A stretch of DNA of 64,000 nt from Cryptomeria japonica (Eukaryota > Streptophyta > Pinopsida > Cupressales > Cupressaceae). The notes beneath the pieces were generated by a model. That model had not been told where the DNA came from, did not search any database, and saw only the letters and a list, made by a program, of their open reading frames with translations. The stretch spans positions 107,055,254 through 107,119,253 of the forward strand of contig NC_081415.1 of the NCBI RefSeq assembly GCF_030272615.1. Direction: 5' to 3'. Below, in pieces: positions 55,081-64,000 of this stretch. Within the stretch, counting starts at the first letter, position 1. Every line of letters begins with the position of its first letter. The position numbers and the translations under genes were made by a program.

Positions 55081-55859
55081 CTAAAATTGAAGTAAAGGAT
55101 GAATGGATCATTCATTTTGGATGCTCACATCATATGACAGGAGACAAAGGTAAATTATTGAACTTTCAAGAATATAATGGAGGCTTAGTGAGATTTGGAG
55201 ATGACAAAGCTTGTCAAATCAAAGGTAAGGGTTCAATATCTCTTGATGGTAAGCATAACAGTGACAATGTTTACTATGTTGAAGGTTTAAAGTATAATCT
55301 TTTGAGTGTTGGTCAATTAGTTGAGAAAGGATTTCTGTTACAATTCAAAAATAGAAAATTGAAAATCATGAATAGAACTGGTTTAGAAATTGCAACCGAT
55401 AATCAAACTAGAGGTAATATCTTTCATTTGAATAATAGTGAAAATACATGCTTGATTGCACATATAGATGAAAGTTGGCTATGGCATAAGAGACTTTGTC
55501 ATGTAAGCTCTGATTGCATGGTAAAAATCAGTTCTACTAAGGTAGTTAGAGATCTACCTAAAATTTTCAAACCTCACAGTATAGTATGTAAGGGATGTCA
55601 ATTTGGAAAGCAAGTTAAAGCTAGTTTCAAAAGTATTCCAGAAAAATCAAATAATGCTCTTGATTTAATTCATACTGATTTATGTGGTCCAGCTAGAACT
55701 AAAAGCTTACAAGGTGATAGATATTTCATGCTAATCATTGATGACTATTCTAGAATGTGTTGGGTTACTTTTCTCAGAGAAGAATCAGAAGCACTTGGAA
55801 AGTTTAAACTATTCAAAGAAATGGTAGAAATGAAACCAGTAAGAAAATCAAATGTTTAA
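55081..55859 (+). pseudogene. pol: Copia G pol: protease, pre-integrase and first part of integrase
   Basis: Same frame as gag. The protease site reads EWIIHFGCSHHMTGD, so the catalytic Asp-Ser is lost (D-S-G is H-F-G). Pre-integrase is SWLWHKRLCHVSSDCMVK with CKGCQFGKQ. Integrase starts LIHTDLCGPARTKSLQGDRY. A one-base deletion near 55835 sends the frame to a TAA at 55857. Confidence 0.86.
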
Positions 55860-56720
55860 GATCAGATCAAGGAGGAGAATTTACATCTAAGGAATTTAAT
55901 ACATTCTGTGAAGTGAATGGAATGAGAAGACAACTATCAGCACCTCGGACACCACAATAGAATGGGGTTGTTGAAAGGAAAAATAGAACCATCTTGGATG
56001 CAGGTAGAAGTATGTTATCAGAAGAAAATTTACCACATGTATATTGGAGAGAGGCAGTAAGTACAACGGTCTATACATTCAACAAACTTCACATCAAAGG
56101 TGAAACCGGTAAGACCCCTCATGAACTATGGTTTGGTATTACTCCTACTCTTAAATATTTTAGAATATTTGGAAGTAAATATTACATTAGAAGAGATGAG
56201 TATATTGGGAAATTTGATCCTAGAAGTGATGAAGGAATATTTCTTGGTTATTCATCTAAGAGTAAAGCATGCAGATGTTTTAACAAGAGATTGTAGAAAA
56301 TTGTTGAGAGTACAAATGTAAAGATTGATGAACAATTCAAAGGAACTTCAAGGTATATTGATTCTAAACCGGCAACAAAAATTCTAAAAAATGAACCTAC
56401 AATGACTCCACCGGTACAGAGTGAAGATCCAGTTACACCGGTATCATCTAAAAATTCCACTGTGACTGAGGAACAACAACAAACAAAGACACCCCAGTAT
56501 GTAAGATTGAATCATTCTGAAGATTAGATAATTGGAAACAAGCATAAAGGAGTTACGACAAGAGGAAGATTGGAAAATGAAGAGGTATGTCTTATTTCTC
56601 AAATTGAACCATCATCAGTTAATGAGGCATGTGAAAATAAATATTTCACTAAAGCTATGGAAGAAGAATTAGAACAAATTGAGAAGAATAACATCTAGAC
56701 ATTAGTTCCCCAGCCTAAAG
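55860..56720 (+). pseudogene. pol: Copia G pol: second part of integrase and linker
   Basis: In the shifted frame: LRSDQGGEFTSKEFNTFCEV, a TAG in the TPQ-NG position, NGVVERKNRTI with the catalytic Glu, HELWFGITPTLKYFRIFGSK and GIFLGYSSKSKACRCFNKRL, then a stop at 56294. The linker has TPQYVRLNHSED, another TAG, and [12 protein letters not shown] with a TAG at a Trp position. Confidence 0.84.
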
Positions 56721-57265
56721 ATAAGAATGTGATTGGAACAAAATGGGTATTCAGAAACAAACTTAATGAAGATGGAAAAGTTATCAGAAATAAAGAAAAA
56801 CTAGTGTGTAAGGGATATTCTCAGAAAGAAGGAATTGATTATAATGAAACCTTTGCACCGGTAGCTAGAATTGAGGCAATTAGATTGTTTTTGGCCTTTG
56901 CAGCACATAAGAACTACAAAGTATATCAAATGGATATTAAATATGCATTTCTAAATGGAGATCTTGAAGAGGAAGTTTACATTGAACAATCAGATGGATT
57001 TTCTTTGACAGATGACAAAGATATGGTTTGCAGGTTAAGGAAAGCTTTGTATGGATTGAAGCAAGCTCCAAGAGCTTGGTATGCAAGATTGGATAAGTAT
57101 CTTTTGAAAATAGGTTTTTCTAAAGGTAATGCTGACAGTAACTTATACTATAAAGTGACTAATGATGACATCTTGGCTATAGAAGTTTTTGTTGATGATA
57201 TAATCTTTGGAGGAGAAGATGGATTGTGTAAAGACTTTTCTATTAAAATGCAGCAAGAATTTTAA
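56721..57265 (+). pseudogene. pol: Copia G pol: reverse transcriptase palm region
   Basis: 178 codons open. [20 protein letters not shown] and [20 protein letters not shown] are followed by [20 protein letters not shown] (catalytic Asp), [14 protein letters not shown] and [13 protein letters not shown] (catalytic Asp pair). It ends at a TAA after QQEF. Confidence 0.88.
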
Positions 57266-58140
57266 ATGTCTATGATTGGTGAAATAAGATTCTTTTTGGG
57301 ATTGCAGATTTGATAGACTAACAAAGGTATATTCTCGAGTCAATCAAAATACTTAAAAGAGTTACTTAAAAAATTTGGAATGGAGAACTCTAAACCGGTA
57401 AGCACACCTATGACTACAAATGACAAACTATCCTTAAGGGATGAATCTACACTTGTTAATCCAACAAGGTACAAATCTATGATAGGAGGTTTACTGTATT
57501 TGAAACAAACAAGACCTAATATTATGAATGTAGTATGTATTGTTTCAAGATTTTAGAGTAATCCTAGAGAAAATCATGAATCAATAGTAAAAAGGATTTT
57601 TCGATACTTAGAAGGCACTACAAATATTGGATTATGGTATCCTAGAGATGAAAAATTTGACCTATGTGCATACACAAATGCAAATTGGGTAGGAGATGTG
57701 GATGATAGAAAAAGCACCACCAGCAGAGCATTTTTTCTTGGAAGCAGATTAGTTTCTTGGTTGAGTAAGAAATGGAGTTGTACATCTTTATCAATAGCAG
57801 AATAAGAATATGTTGCAGCAGCAACTAACTATACATAGGTACTATGGCTTAAATAAATATTGAAAGATTTAAAGGTAAAATGCAAGGAACCTATAACTAT
57901 CTATTGTGATAACACATCAGTAATTGATATATCTAAGAATATAGTATTACATTCTAAAACCAAACATGTTTCCATGAAATTGAATTTTCTAAGGTAAAAT
58001 TTTGAAGCAAAAGAAATAAAACTGGTTTATGTGAATACTAAAGAACAACTTGCAGATATTTTCACTAAACCTCTGTCTAAGGAGACTTTTTAATATCTTA
58101 GAGAGCAGCTTGGGGTCATACCCCCACCAATAGATACTTA
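57266..58140 (+). pseudogene. pol: Copia G pol: reverse transcriptase end and RNase H
   Basis: Same frame with about ten stops. SMIGEIRFFLGLQI, SKYLKELLKKFGMENSKPV, NANWVGDVDDRKSTT, IYCDNTSVI, SKTKHVSMKLNFL and ADIFTKPLSKETF are visible. The DWAG motif reads NWVG. The polyprotein ends near IPPPIDT at about 58138. Confidence 0.84.
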
Positions 58141-58517
58141 GAGAGTTGATGTCTATCATCAACTGACAGAATTTAAAAAAAGAAATATCCTTACTCTAGC
58201 TTTGATGAGGAAGCTACTTCTTAGGGGGAGTAGTTGGTATATTGAAATTGATTGGTATTTTGCATATGAACTTGGTTTTGTTGTAACTTTGGTATTTGAT
58301 GTCAAAGGGGGAGTGATATCTATGGAAAAACACATTTGAAAAACACATTATCTTTTGGGGAGAGATTGGTACATAAAAACATAAGGAAACTCATGTTACT
58401 CTCAGGGGGAGAGACTGTTACTTTAGGGAGATTGTTGGTTTTTGTATTTGGTATTTCTATTTTGGCACTTTGATGGTTTTTCCATCTTGTGTTGCCATCA
58501 ATGCCAAAGGGGGAGAT
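58141..58517 (+). other. 3' untranslated region of G with serial polypurine tracts
   Basis: Five GGGGAG-type tracts lie at about 58222, 58303, 58355, 58402 and 58504. The last (CCAAAGGGGGAGAT) abuts the 3' LTR and is the true polypurine tract. The same five-fold arrangement is present in element A (19297-19601). Confidence 0.65.
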
Positions 58518-59568
58518 TGTTGGTATTTTGGTATGGTTTTGTCATTGATGTCAACACCTACTAAAACTCTAGCACTTTGGAGATCCAACAACATTCACTG
58601 GCAAGCAAGTGACTTTTGCATAGTCACTGGTATGTGGTACACTGGTAGGATATAATGATTACCGACACTTGGAATGGCATGGAAAACACTTGGTAATGTC
58701 GAAGACATTGTTTGGACATCTTATCTTGGAGAATTGTTTATTGGCATATTCGTATTTGCATATTTGTGATTATCAGAAAATACGTCCAGGTTATGCACTG
58801 ACAGGTTTGTCTTTTCCAGATCAGCACGACATGCTATGGAGATGATTAATTATTGTTGTAAATGTATTAAGCCGACATGTTGAATCAGTTATTGCATCGA
58901 ATATCGTACTGTTTGTAAAATGATCTTATTGTAATATCTTGTAGAGTCGACCTACTATAATTGGTCTTAGGTTATGGTATAAATGCAAGGTCTTATTTGT
59001 AAGATTAAATGTGGAATGTGAAAAGGATAAAAGTGAAGGTATATACAAGATTAAGAAGACCTATACATGAAGACATCATTTTAAGGTGAAGCTAGGTTCT
59101 TGTGAAAGCATATCAGAACTACACCGGTACTAAATCCAGCATATGAAGATGCTATTTTGAGCAGTACATTCTTATTGGATTTAACCATCCAATTGTAGTC
59201 AGTGTGACTCCCATTTGTGATTGAGTAGTGAGCTCTATGCACTTGGCCTTTCTGCATGTGCATACCCCATTTATGTACACTTACTATCTGTAGTAGTATC
59301 ATCTAATTATGGGTAAGGTTTCCCACTGTGTTTTTTCCCCTTACAGGGTTTCCACGTACAAATATTAGTGTTATGTGTTGTGGATGACTTTGTCTTTTTG
59401 TTTCATGCATTAATCTTTATTGGTATTGCAATTATCTGTCAAAACTATCCACTGGTATAATAGACTGGTTCACCGGAATTAAGCTCTAAATTGGTTAAGT
59501 TGTTTTTGGTTTAAATTTATTAGACAACTAATTCACCCCCCCCTCTCAGTTACCTCCAGGACCTAATA
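58518..59568 (+). repeat. 3' LTR of copia element G
   Basis: 1,051 bases, homologous to 52879-53931. The terminal CA has decayed to TA at 59568. Confidence 0.92.
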
Positions 59569-60047
59569 GTACATTCTTTCTCGGTGGTAGACTAGTCTCA
59601 TGGATGAGGAAGAAGAAGAGTTGTATCTCTCAGTCCATAGTAGAAGCAGAATATGTAGTAGCTTTTATGAACTGCACTCAGACAATTTAGATGAAGCATG
59701 TATTAAGTGGTTTCAAAGTCCCTGTATCTGAACCAGTGAGTATATTATGTGATAAGAGTGGTGCAATTAACATTTCTAAGAATCTGGTATTGGATGCTAG
59801 AACCAAGCACTTCGAGCTCAAGTATCATTTCTTGAGGGATAAAGTTCAGAACAAAGAGATTATATTGGAACATGTTTCCAGTAAGGAGCAGTTAGAGTAC
59901 ATATTCATCAAGCCTCTACCAAAGGCTACATTTACCTATTTAAGAGGTGAACTAGGGGTGTTTCCCCTTCAATATTTGAACTATAGGTATGTGCTCCACA
60001 TCAATCAGGTATTTCTTTGTCAAATATTTTCAGGATTGATGTGTTGA
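59569..60047 (+). pseudogene. pol: Copia E pol: second part of RNase H
   Basis: Continues RNase H after element G: TFFLGGRLVSWMRKKKSCIS, VEAEYVVAFMNCTQTI, a stop, then an open part at 59691-60047. That part has ILCDKSGAINISKNL, ARTKHFELKYHFLRDKV and IFIKPLPKATFTYLRGELGV. IFIKPL replaces the usual DIFTKPL. Confidence 0.87.
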
Positions 60048-60220
60048 AGGATGTTACTCTTGAGGGGGAGCAACACAGTGAAACATGGATGTTTTTGTCT
60101 CCACTTTGGCATTGTTGTCAAAGGGGGGGAGAAGATGTGAAGTAGAGAAGATATCTACAGTATTGAAGACATATGATATGGAAGAAGATGTAGAGATATC
60201 TTTGTATATTGCCATCAATG

Positions 60221-60234
60221 CCAAAGGGGGATAT
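60221..60234 (+). other. Polypurine tract of element E
   Basis: CCAAAGGGGGATAT immediately before TGTTGG of the 3' LTR. Upstream purine runs GAGGGGGAG (about 60061) and AAAGGGGGGGAG (about 60119) repeat the pattern. Confidence 0.75.
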
Positions 60235-61681
60235 TGTTGGCATATGTGCAAAGTTTGATGACATGATGATAATGTATGTTGTCATTGATGTCAATATGTT
60301 GAAGTGTGAACTAGTATAATGATATGAACTAGTATATGTAGAAAGTGAAATGGTATGGTGGAATGTGAACCAGTATATGCAAAGTTTGCATGGTGGTTTC
60401 ATTTGATATGACTATTGGTTGGTAGTCTCAGCTTCAAGGTTTCCGGTTGATGCATTTCAAGTCTGTGTGATTCAACCGATGATATTCTGTGATGAGTTAG
60501 CATTGAAATGAAGATCGAATTGTGTTGCCATGTCATCTTTATGCATGTGAATAATCTACTTTAGGATGTTGCATGAAGGAGTTGACTCTATCCACCTCGA
60601 GAATGTGCGAAATCTCAGTAAACGGTGGAGAGCGAGTGATGGGTTATCAGCTTCCAAAATCGATGAAGAACAGACGATGCGGAACATCTTGAGATCTATT
60701 CAAGAGTGTTTTACCCTATGCAATGTGATTGAATGGTCAGGATTGGACCGACTATATTGTTAGCCTAAGATGTTTAGGGTTTAGGTTTTATGCCACTAAC
60801 CTATCTTTTACCTATAAGGTCGATGAGGTTTTTCATTTGAAGTTATTGGCAAATGTTGTGTGTGTGTATCTAAGTGAAGAGATACTTGATTCTTGCTAGA
60901 CCAGAGAAGTGTGTAGATACCTGCAGAGTGTGATTGCAGAAGTAAAGGAACTAAAGTGGATCTGCATTGGCATTGAGTGTTGTTATCAAATTAGTGTATT
61001 ACCTGTTGACTTCTAACCATTTCAGTAGTTGGAAAATCCCTTAACCGGGTAGCCTTAATAGGCTTTTTGTAAATCCTTTAAAAGGGTAACCCAAAATCAT
61101 TGAGTTCTTAAAATCCTCTAACAAGGTAACCTTTAATGGGGTTTTAACCTTTAATCGGGTATTTAGCCATCCCTTAACCGTGTGTTCCCTAGTAGGATTG
61201 GTTCCTAGCAGAACCTATTGTAAAATCTTTAATAGCACTAGGCTCCTAATAGAGTGAACTTCAGAAGATTTTAGGAACAACTTGTGGGTATTCATCCCCA
61301 CCGTGGTTTTTCCCAGTTGGGTTTCCATGTGAAAAATGACTGGGTTATGTGTGATGCTTTTTTATGTGATGCTTTAGTGTTTTCTGTTAAGCAGTAATGG
61401 AAGCTATTCCAATGGTCATAAGTTTTTCTGATATTAATTGCTTAAGCATATGTGTGAAGTTGATATGAGTTATTAGGTTTGGAGATGATCTAGATGTTAT
61501 CGGTTTATGTCTATTATAGTCATACTGTATTTTATCGGTATTGCCTTGCTATAGATCAGTGATATTGTTTACCAGTTTGTGCAGTCTTTGTAGTTTAAGT
61601 TGTTGAAGAATTTTTTGTCCATACCAATTCACCCCTCATCTCAGTATCTGTTGAGTATTTACTGTTCATCACTATTCATCA
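60235..61681 (+). repeat. 3' LTR of copia element E
   Basis: 1,447 bases, TGTTGGCATATG...TATTCATCA, homologous to 47697-49125 and followed by the TTGTT target duplication. Confidence 0.92.
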
Positions 61682-62304
61682 TTGTTTCCCATGGAGGAAC
61701 CTTTGAATGCTAGAATCTGTTTGGTGGATGGAAGGAAATTCCTTGATGGAATGAGACATGAGAATGTGTGTTTTTCCTTAGTTCATAAGAAGATTGAGAA
61801 CCTAGAGCATGAATAAGAACAACCGGAAGAGATAAAAGATTTGCTGACAGAGTATGAAGACATCATTTCAGATAATGTGCCCGATGGATTACCACTAGTG
61901 AGAAGTATCAGTCATTGCATGGACCTGGTTCCCAGAGCTAGTTTGCCTAACAAAGCTACACACCAGATGACATTGGAAGAGAATGAAGAGTTGAATAGAC
62001 TAGTGTAGTAGCTATTGAAGAAAAGTTTGATCAGAGAAAGTTTGAGTCCTTATGCATTACCAATAGTATTAGCACCTAAGAAGAATGGAGAATGTAGAAT
62101 ATGTACCAATTCCAGAGCAATAAACAAGATCATAGTAAAATACTAGTTTCCTTTTCCTAGGATGGATGACATAATGGACTATTTGAGTAGAGAAAAATAC
62201 TTTATAAAGATAGAAATGAAGAGTGGATATCATTAGATTAGGATTAGAGAAGGAGATGAGTGGAAGATAGCATTCAAGACAAATGAAGGACTGTATGAAT
62301 GGTT
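61682..62304 (+). pseudogene. pol: Element D pol: Ty3/gypsy reverse transcriptase, N-terminal half
   Basis: Continuation of the pol whose protease is at 47338-47661. EIKDLLTEYEDIISDNVPDG and HCMDLVPRASLPNKATHQMT precede the reverse transcriptase fingers SPYALPIVLAPKKNGECRIC (gypsy S-P-x-x-S-P-V-x-x-V-x-KK-G-R motif). RAINKIIVKY, stop, FPFPRMDDIMDYLS, then YFIKIEMKSGYH (catalytic Asp of the usual KIDLRSGYH replaced by Glu) and GDEWKIAFKTNEGLYEWL follow. It stops where MPFGL would come, because LTR F begins. Several in-frame stops. Confidence 0.85.
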
Positions 62305-62539
62305 ATGTAGCATCATAAAATTGTGACCTTGCAATTTTTAACTACATTTGGGTCTTCATATTGGTGAAACAAATCCCTAAGCCTGATCAAAGACCCAAGA
62401 CATGCTCAGATTGCATGAAGTCTCCACTTTCTCACATCCTGCATTGCCTAAACCCTTCTTTCTATCCTAGATAAGCATAGAATAGGGGTATGGCTCCCCT
62501 GTCCCTCTAGGACAATGGCGTGGCACCCCTATCCTCCTA

Positions 62540-62564
62540 GGAAAGGGGTGTGGCACCCTTTTCC
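62540..62564 (+). other. LTR hairpin in F
   Basis: GGAAAGGGGTG, loop TGG, CACCCTTTTCC: 11 pairs with one G-T wobble, upstream of CCCTATTTTGGGCCC exactly as in element I but with unrelated stem sequence. Confidence 0.65.
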
Positions 62565-62686
62565 TTGCCCTATTTTGGGCCCCAGCCATTCAAACTTTGC
62601 ATTAGGCTTTGCATTTTTGGAAGTGGAAAAAGTTTCCCTATTTCAGCCTATGACAAAAAATTAGTCAATTAACCATGATTGATGAG

Positions 62687-62693
62687 TATATAA
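62687..62693 (+). promoter_or_regulatory. TATA box in LTR F
   Basis: TATATAA in GAGTATATAAGATG, at the position of the element I TATA box. Confidence 0.5.
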
Positions 62694-63567
62694 GATGCAT
62701 TCTTCTCTCCTATCTGCATAGGTGAATAAGTCAATAAGCAGATAATTTCAATAAGCACACATGACATCAAAATTGCAATCCTTAGAGAAATCAAACATTC
62801 AAGAATTCCTTTCAAGAATTGAGCATTATCAAGTCTCCTTTCAAAGCTAGGTGTTGCATTAAAGTCAAGGATTCAACCATTGAATAGGATATCTCTTGTG
62901 ACATACAATTCTACATACCCCTTTCAAACAACTCTATCAACATTTCAATTGCATCCTCTCTTGAGGTGAATTCTATTTCAGTCTTTAATTTACATTTACT
63001 TGCAAGTACTACTTTTCATCATTTGGTTAATTCCAAAACTAGGGTTTGACCTAAAGGCAAACCCCTAATCCCAACCTCTTTTCCTCTCTTTTCTGTGTGT
63101 AGGTTGTAGGTGCACAGCTATATTTGTAGATTTAGACTTCATTTTGAGAGGCAAAAAAACCCTTTTCTGGGTGCAGATGCATATGGTCCCAACAAATTTC
63201 ACTTAAATTTGTAGGGGAGCTTTGTATCAACATTTTACTGTTGATTCCAGGTGTAGATCTTTAGCACACATTACTATCTCAAGTTATAGTCATTTCTCTG
63301 TCTCTTTTACTTTTATTCTTAAATCGCATAATTCAACCTTTTACATTCTAAAAGAGGGGTTACTTTTACTTTCCATATCCATTGTCAATTCACTTAGCAT
63401 TCAATCTCTTCCTATTGAGATTTAATCTAGTGAATTTCCCCCCCTCTTTTAATGTAATGTGCATGAAAAGGTTAAGGAGAATCTTTTGTGAAACTTTCAC
63501 TCCTTCTCTTGAGGAGAGAAAATATTTCCTCTTGATTTCTTCATCACCCTCTTTCACCACCATTATA

Positions 63568-63897
63568 TTTTTGTGAACTTGACATCTTACATTCTTGACA
63601 ATAAAAGTCATTTGATATTTTTCATTTACATGTTTAAACTTCTTAAAAATTTACAAAACTTAGTGGTTAATTCAATCAAAACCCTAGTTTAATAAAAAAG
63701 GAATTGAAATTGTGTCTTGTAGAGATTGCTATCTATTATTTTAGATCTGAAAAATTGCATTGATTGTCAAATTCAATTTCATCATTGTCTTGTTCAATTT
63801 GTAAATTCAAAATTACAAAATTAAGTGGTTAGTTGTCAAAACCCTAATTTTCAAAAATCAACTTGAACTTGTGCAAAAATTGAATTCACATTTAATT
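63568..63897 (+). other. Start of the internal region of element F
   Basis: Decayed PBS (TTTTTGTGAACTTGAC) then leader sequence sharing AAATTAAGTGGTTA...TCAAAACCCTAATTTT with the leader of element I at about 21952-21985. Non-coding. Confidence 0.55.
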
Positions 63898-64000
63898 TGT
63901 TGGCCATTTGGTGGAATTGATTATGTGTTGCATTGATTTTTTGTCATTGATACCAACACTAGTTGTTTGGATGCTTTATCGGCACCCTTTTGGTGCCGGT
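63898..64000 (+). mobile_element. Start of another copia-type LTR (H), cut by the window edge
   Basis: TGTTGGCCATTTGGTGGAAT followed by TTTTTTGTCATTGATACCAA resembles the opening of the copia LTRs here (TGTTGG...TTTTGTCATTGATGTCA). It interrupts the leader of element F. Only 103 bases are visible. Confidence 0.4.

Larger units (their letters stand above)
52879..59568 (+). mobile_element. Ty1/copia retrotransposon G, plus strand, nested in E
   Basis: 6,690 bases with LTRs 52879-53931 and 58518-59568. Flanks GTTCA (52874-52878) and GTACA (59569-59573) are a target duplication with one mismatch. Same LTR and protein family as element A. Gag to integrase (54228-55859) is one long frame of 543 codons. 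A one-base deletion near 55835 moves the rest to another frame, and stops occur in integrase, reverse transcriptase and RNase H. Confidence 0.93.
47697..61681 (+). mobile_element. Ty1/copia retrotransposon E, plus strand, split by element G
   Basis: LTRs 47697-49125 and 60235-61681, PBS 49126-49139, polypurine tract 60221-60234. Perfect target duplication TTGTT at 47692-47696 and 61682-61686, inside pol of element D. Gag, protease, integrase, reverse transcriptase and RNase H appear in copia order. RNase H is cut at 52878 by element G and resumes at 59569. Stops and frameshifts in every gene. Confidence 0.92.
47265..62304 (+). mobile_element. Ty3/gypsy fragment D, split by element E and broken by F
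   Basis: Protease (47338-47661) and the N-terminal half of reverse transcriptase (61690-62304) belong to one pol. They are separated only by element E, as shown by the TTGTT duplication on both sides of E. The right part stops in the middle of reverse transcriptase, where LTR F begins. The left end (about 47265) has the LLMMRSAL run that precedes gypsy protease, in another frame. No LTR of D is visible. Confidence 0.75.
62305..63567 (+). repeat. LTR F, diverged relative of the element I LTR (5' LTR)
   Basis: TGTAGCATCATAAAATTGTG aligns with the start of the element I LTR. Shared landmarks follow in the same order: CATTTGGGTCTTCA, CCCTATTTTGGGCCC, TATATAA, TTAATTCCAAAACT(A/G)GGGTTTGACC and GTATCAACATTTTACTG(T/C)T. 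The end is placed at ATTATA before TTTTTGTGAACTTGAC, a decayed PBS. The rest of the element lies mostly outside the window. Confidence 0.8.

Noticed and set aside
18253-62304. Endogenous pararetrovirus or virus-like env genes
   Set aside because: All reverse transcriptases have Ty1/copia or Ty3/gypsy domain order with LTRs, PBS and polypurine tracts. No movement-protein or coat-type frames, and no env-like frame follows any pol.
1-64000. tRNA or rRNA genes
   Set aside because: Apart from the degraded SINE-like head at 16452 and tRNA-complementary primer sites, no cloverleaf-capable or rRNA-like sequence was noticed by eye; a covariance-model scan would be decisive.

Overview
This is nuclear DNA from a seed plant. 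It is AT-rich, almost gene-free, and packed with long, old, nested LTR retrotransposons. The element sizes, old LTRs, Tat-type Ty3 elements and interstitial telomere-like CCCTAA DNA suggest a very large genome, perhaps a conifer or other gymnosperm. That organism call is inference. I see no intact host gene, rRNA, tRNA or CRISPR array.

Left part (1-18252). It opens with a palindromic repeat field (1-1335) built on CCCCTTAGG and its reverse complement, then a GGGATC-rich palindrome cluster (about 1935-2185) and a decayed gene encoding a 39-residue tandem repeat (3858-4301). A two-exon gene or gene remnant lies on the minus strand (6143-6664); it splices in phase across a GT-AG intron and I do not recognise it. 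Next come weak exon-like remnants (7350-9760) and two blocks of degenerate CCCTAA-type minisatellite (10175-11335 and 12585-13725). A GC-richer complex repeat (13880-16035) carries hairpins whose stems show compensating changes. A TA-flanked inverted-repeat MITE (16276-16427), a possible SINE head and an orphan coding-like segment (17843-18076) close this part.

Middle part (18253-45317). Copia element A (18253-32666, minus) is split by element I (20523-28275, plus), with a perfect 5-bp target duplication AATCC. Element I has about 1.2-kb LTRs, gag and a zinc-knuckle/protease ORF but no reverse transcriptase, RNase H or integrase, so it looks non-autonomous (TR-GAG-like). Directly to the right lies B (32667-45317), a 5'-truncated Ty3/gypsy element of Tat type with a second RNase H and an integrase. 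B is itself interrupted by copia element C (35892-43229, minus).

Right part (45318-64000). A short proline-rich reading frame and microsatellite/minisatellite DNA come first. Ty3/gypsy fragment D follows (protease at 47338-47661, reverse transcriptase at 61690-62304). D was split by copia element E (47697-61681, target duplication TTGTT), which was split in turn by copia element G (52879-59568). D is broken again at 62305 by F, an LTR related to those of I. Another LTR (H) begins inside F at 63898 and runs off the window.

All retroelement genes carry stops or frameshifts except gag of I, which is a clean 456-codon frame. The interruption order gives relative ages: I is younger than A; C is younger than B; G is younger than E, which is younger than D. 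The features most worth following are the non-autonomous element I with its repeated leader/LTR motif and LTR hairpin, the covarying hairpin repeats at 14-16 kb, and the hidden two-exon gene at 6.1-6.7 kb.
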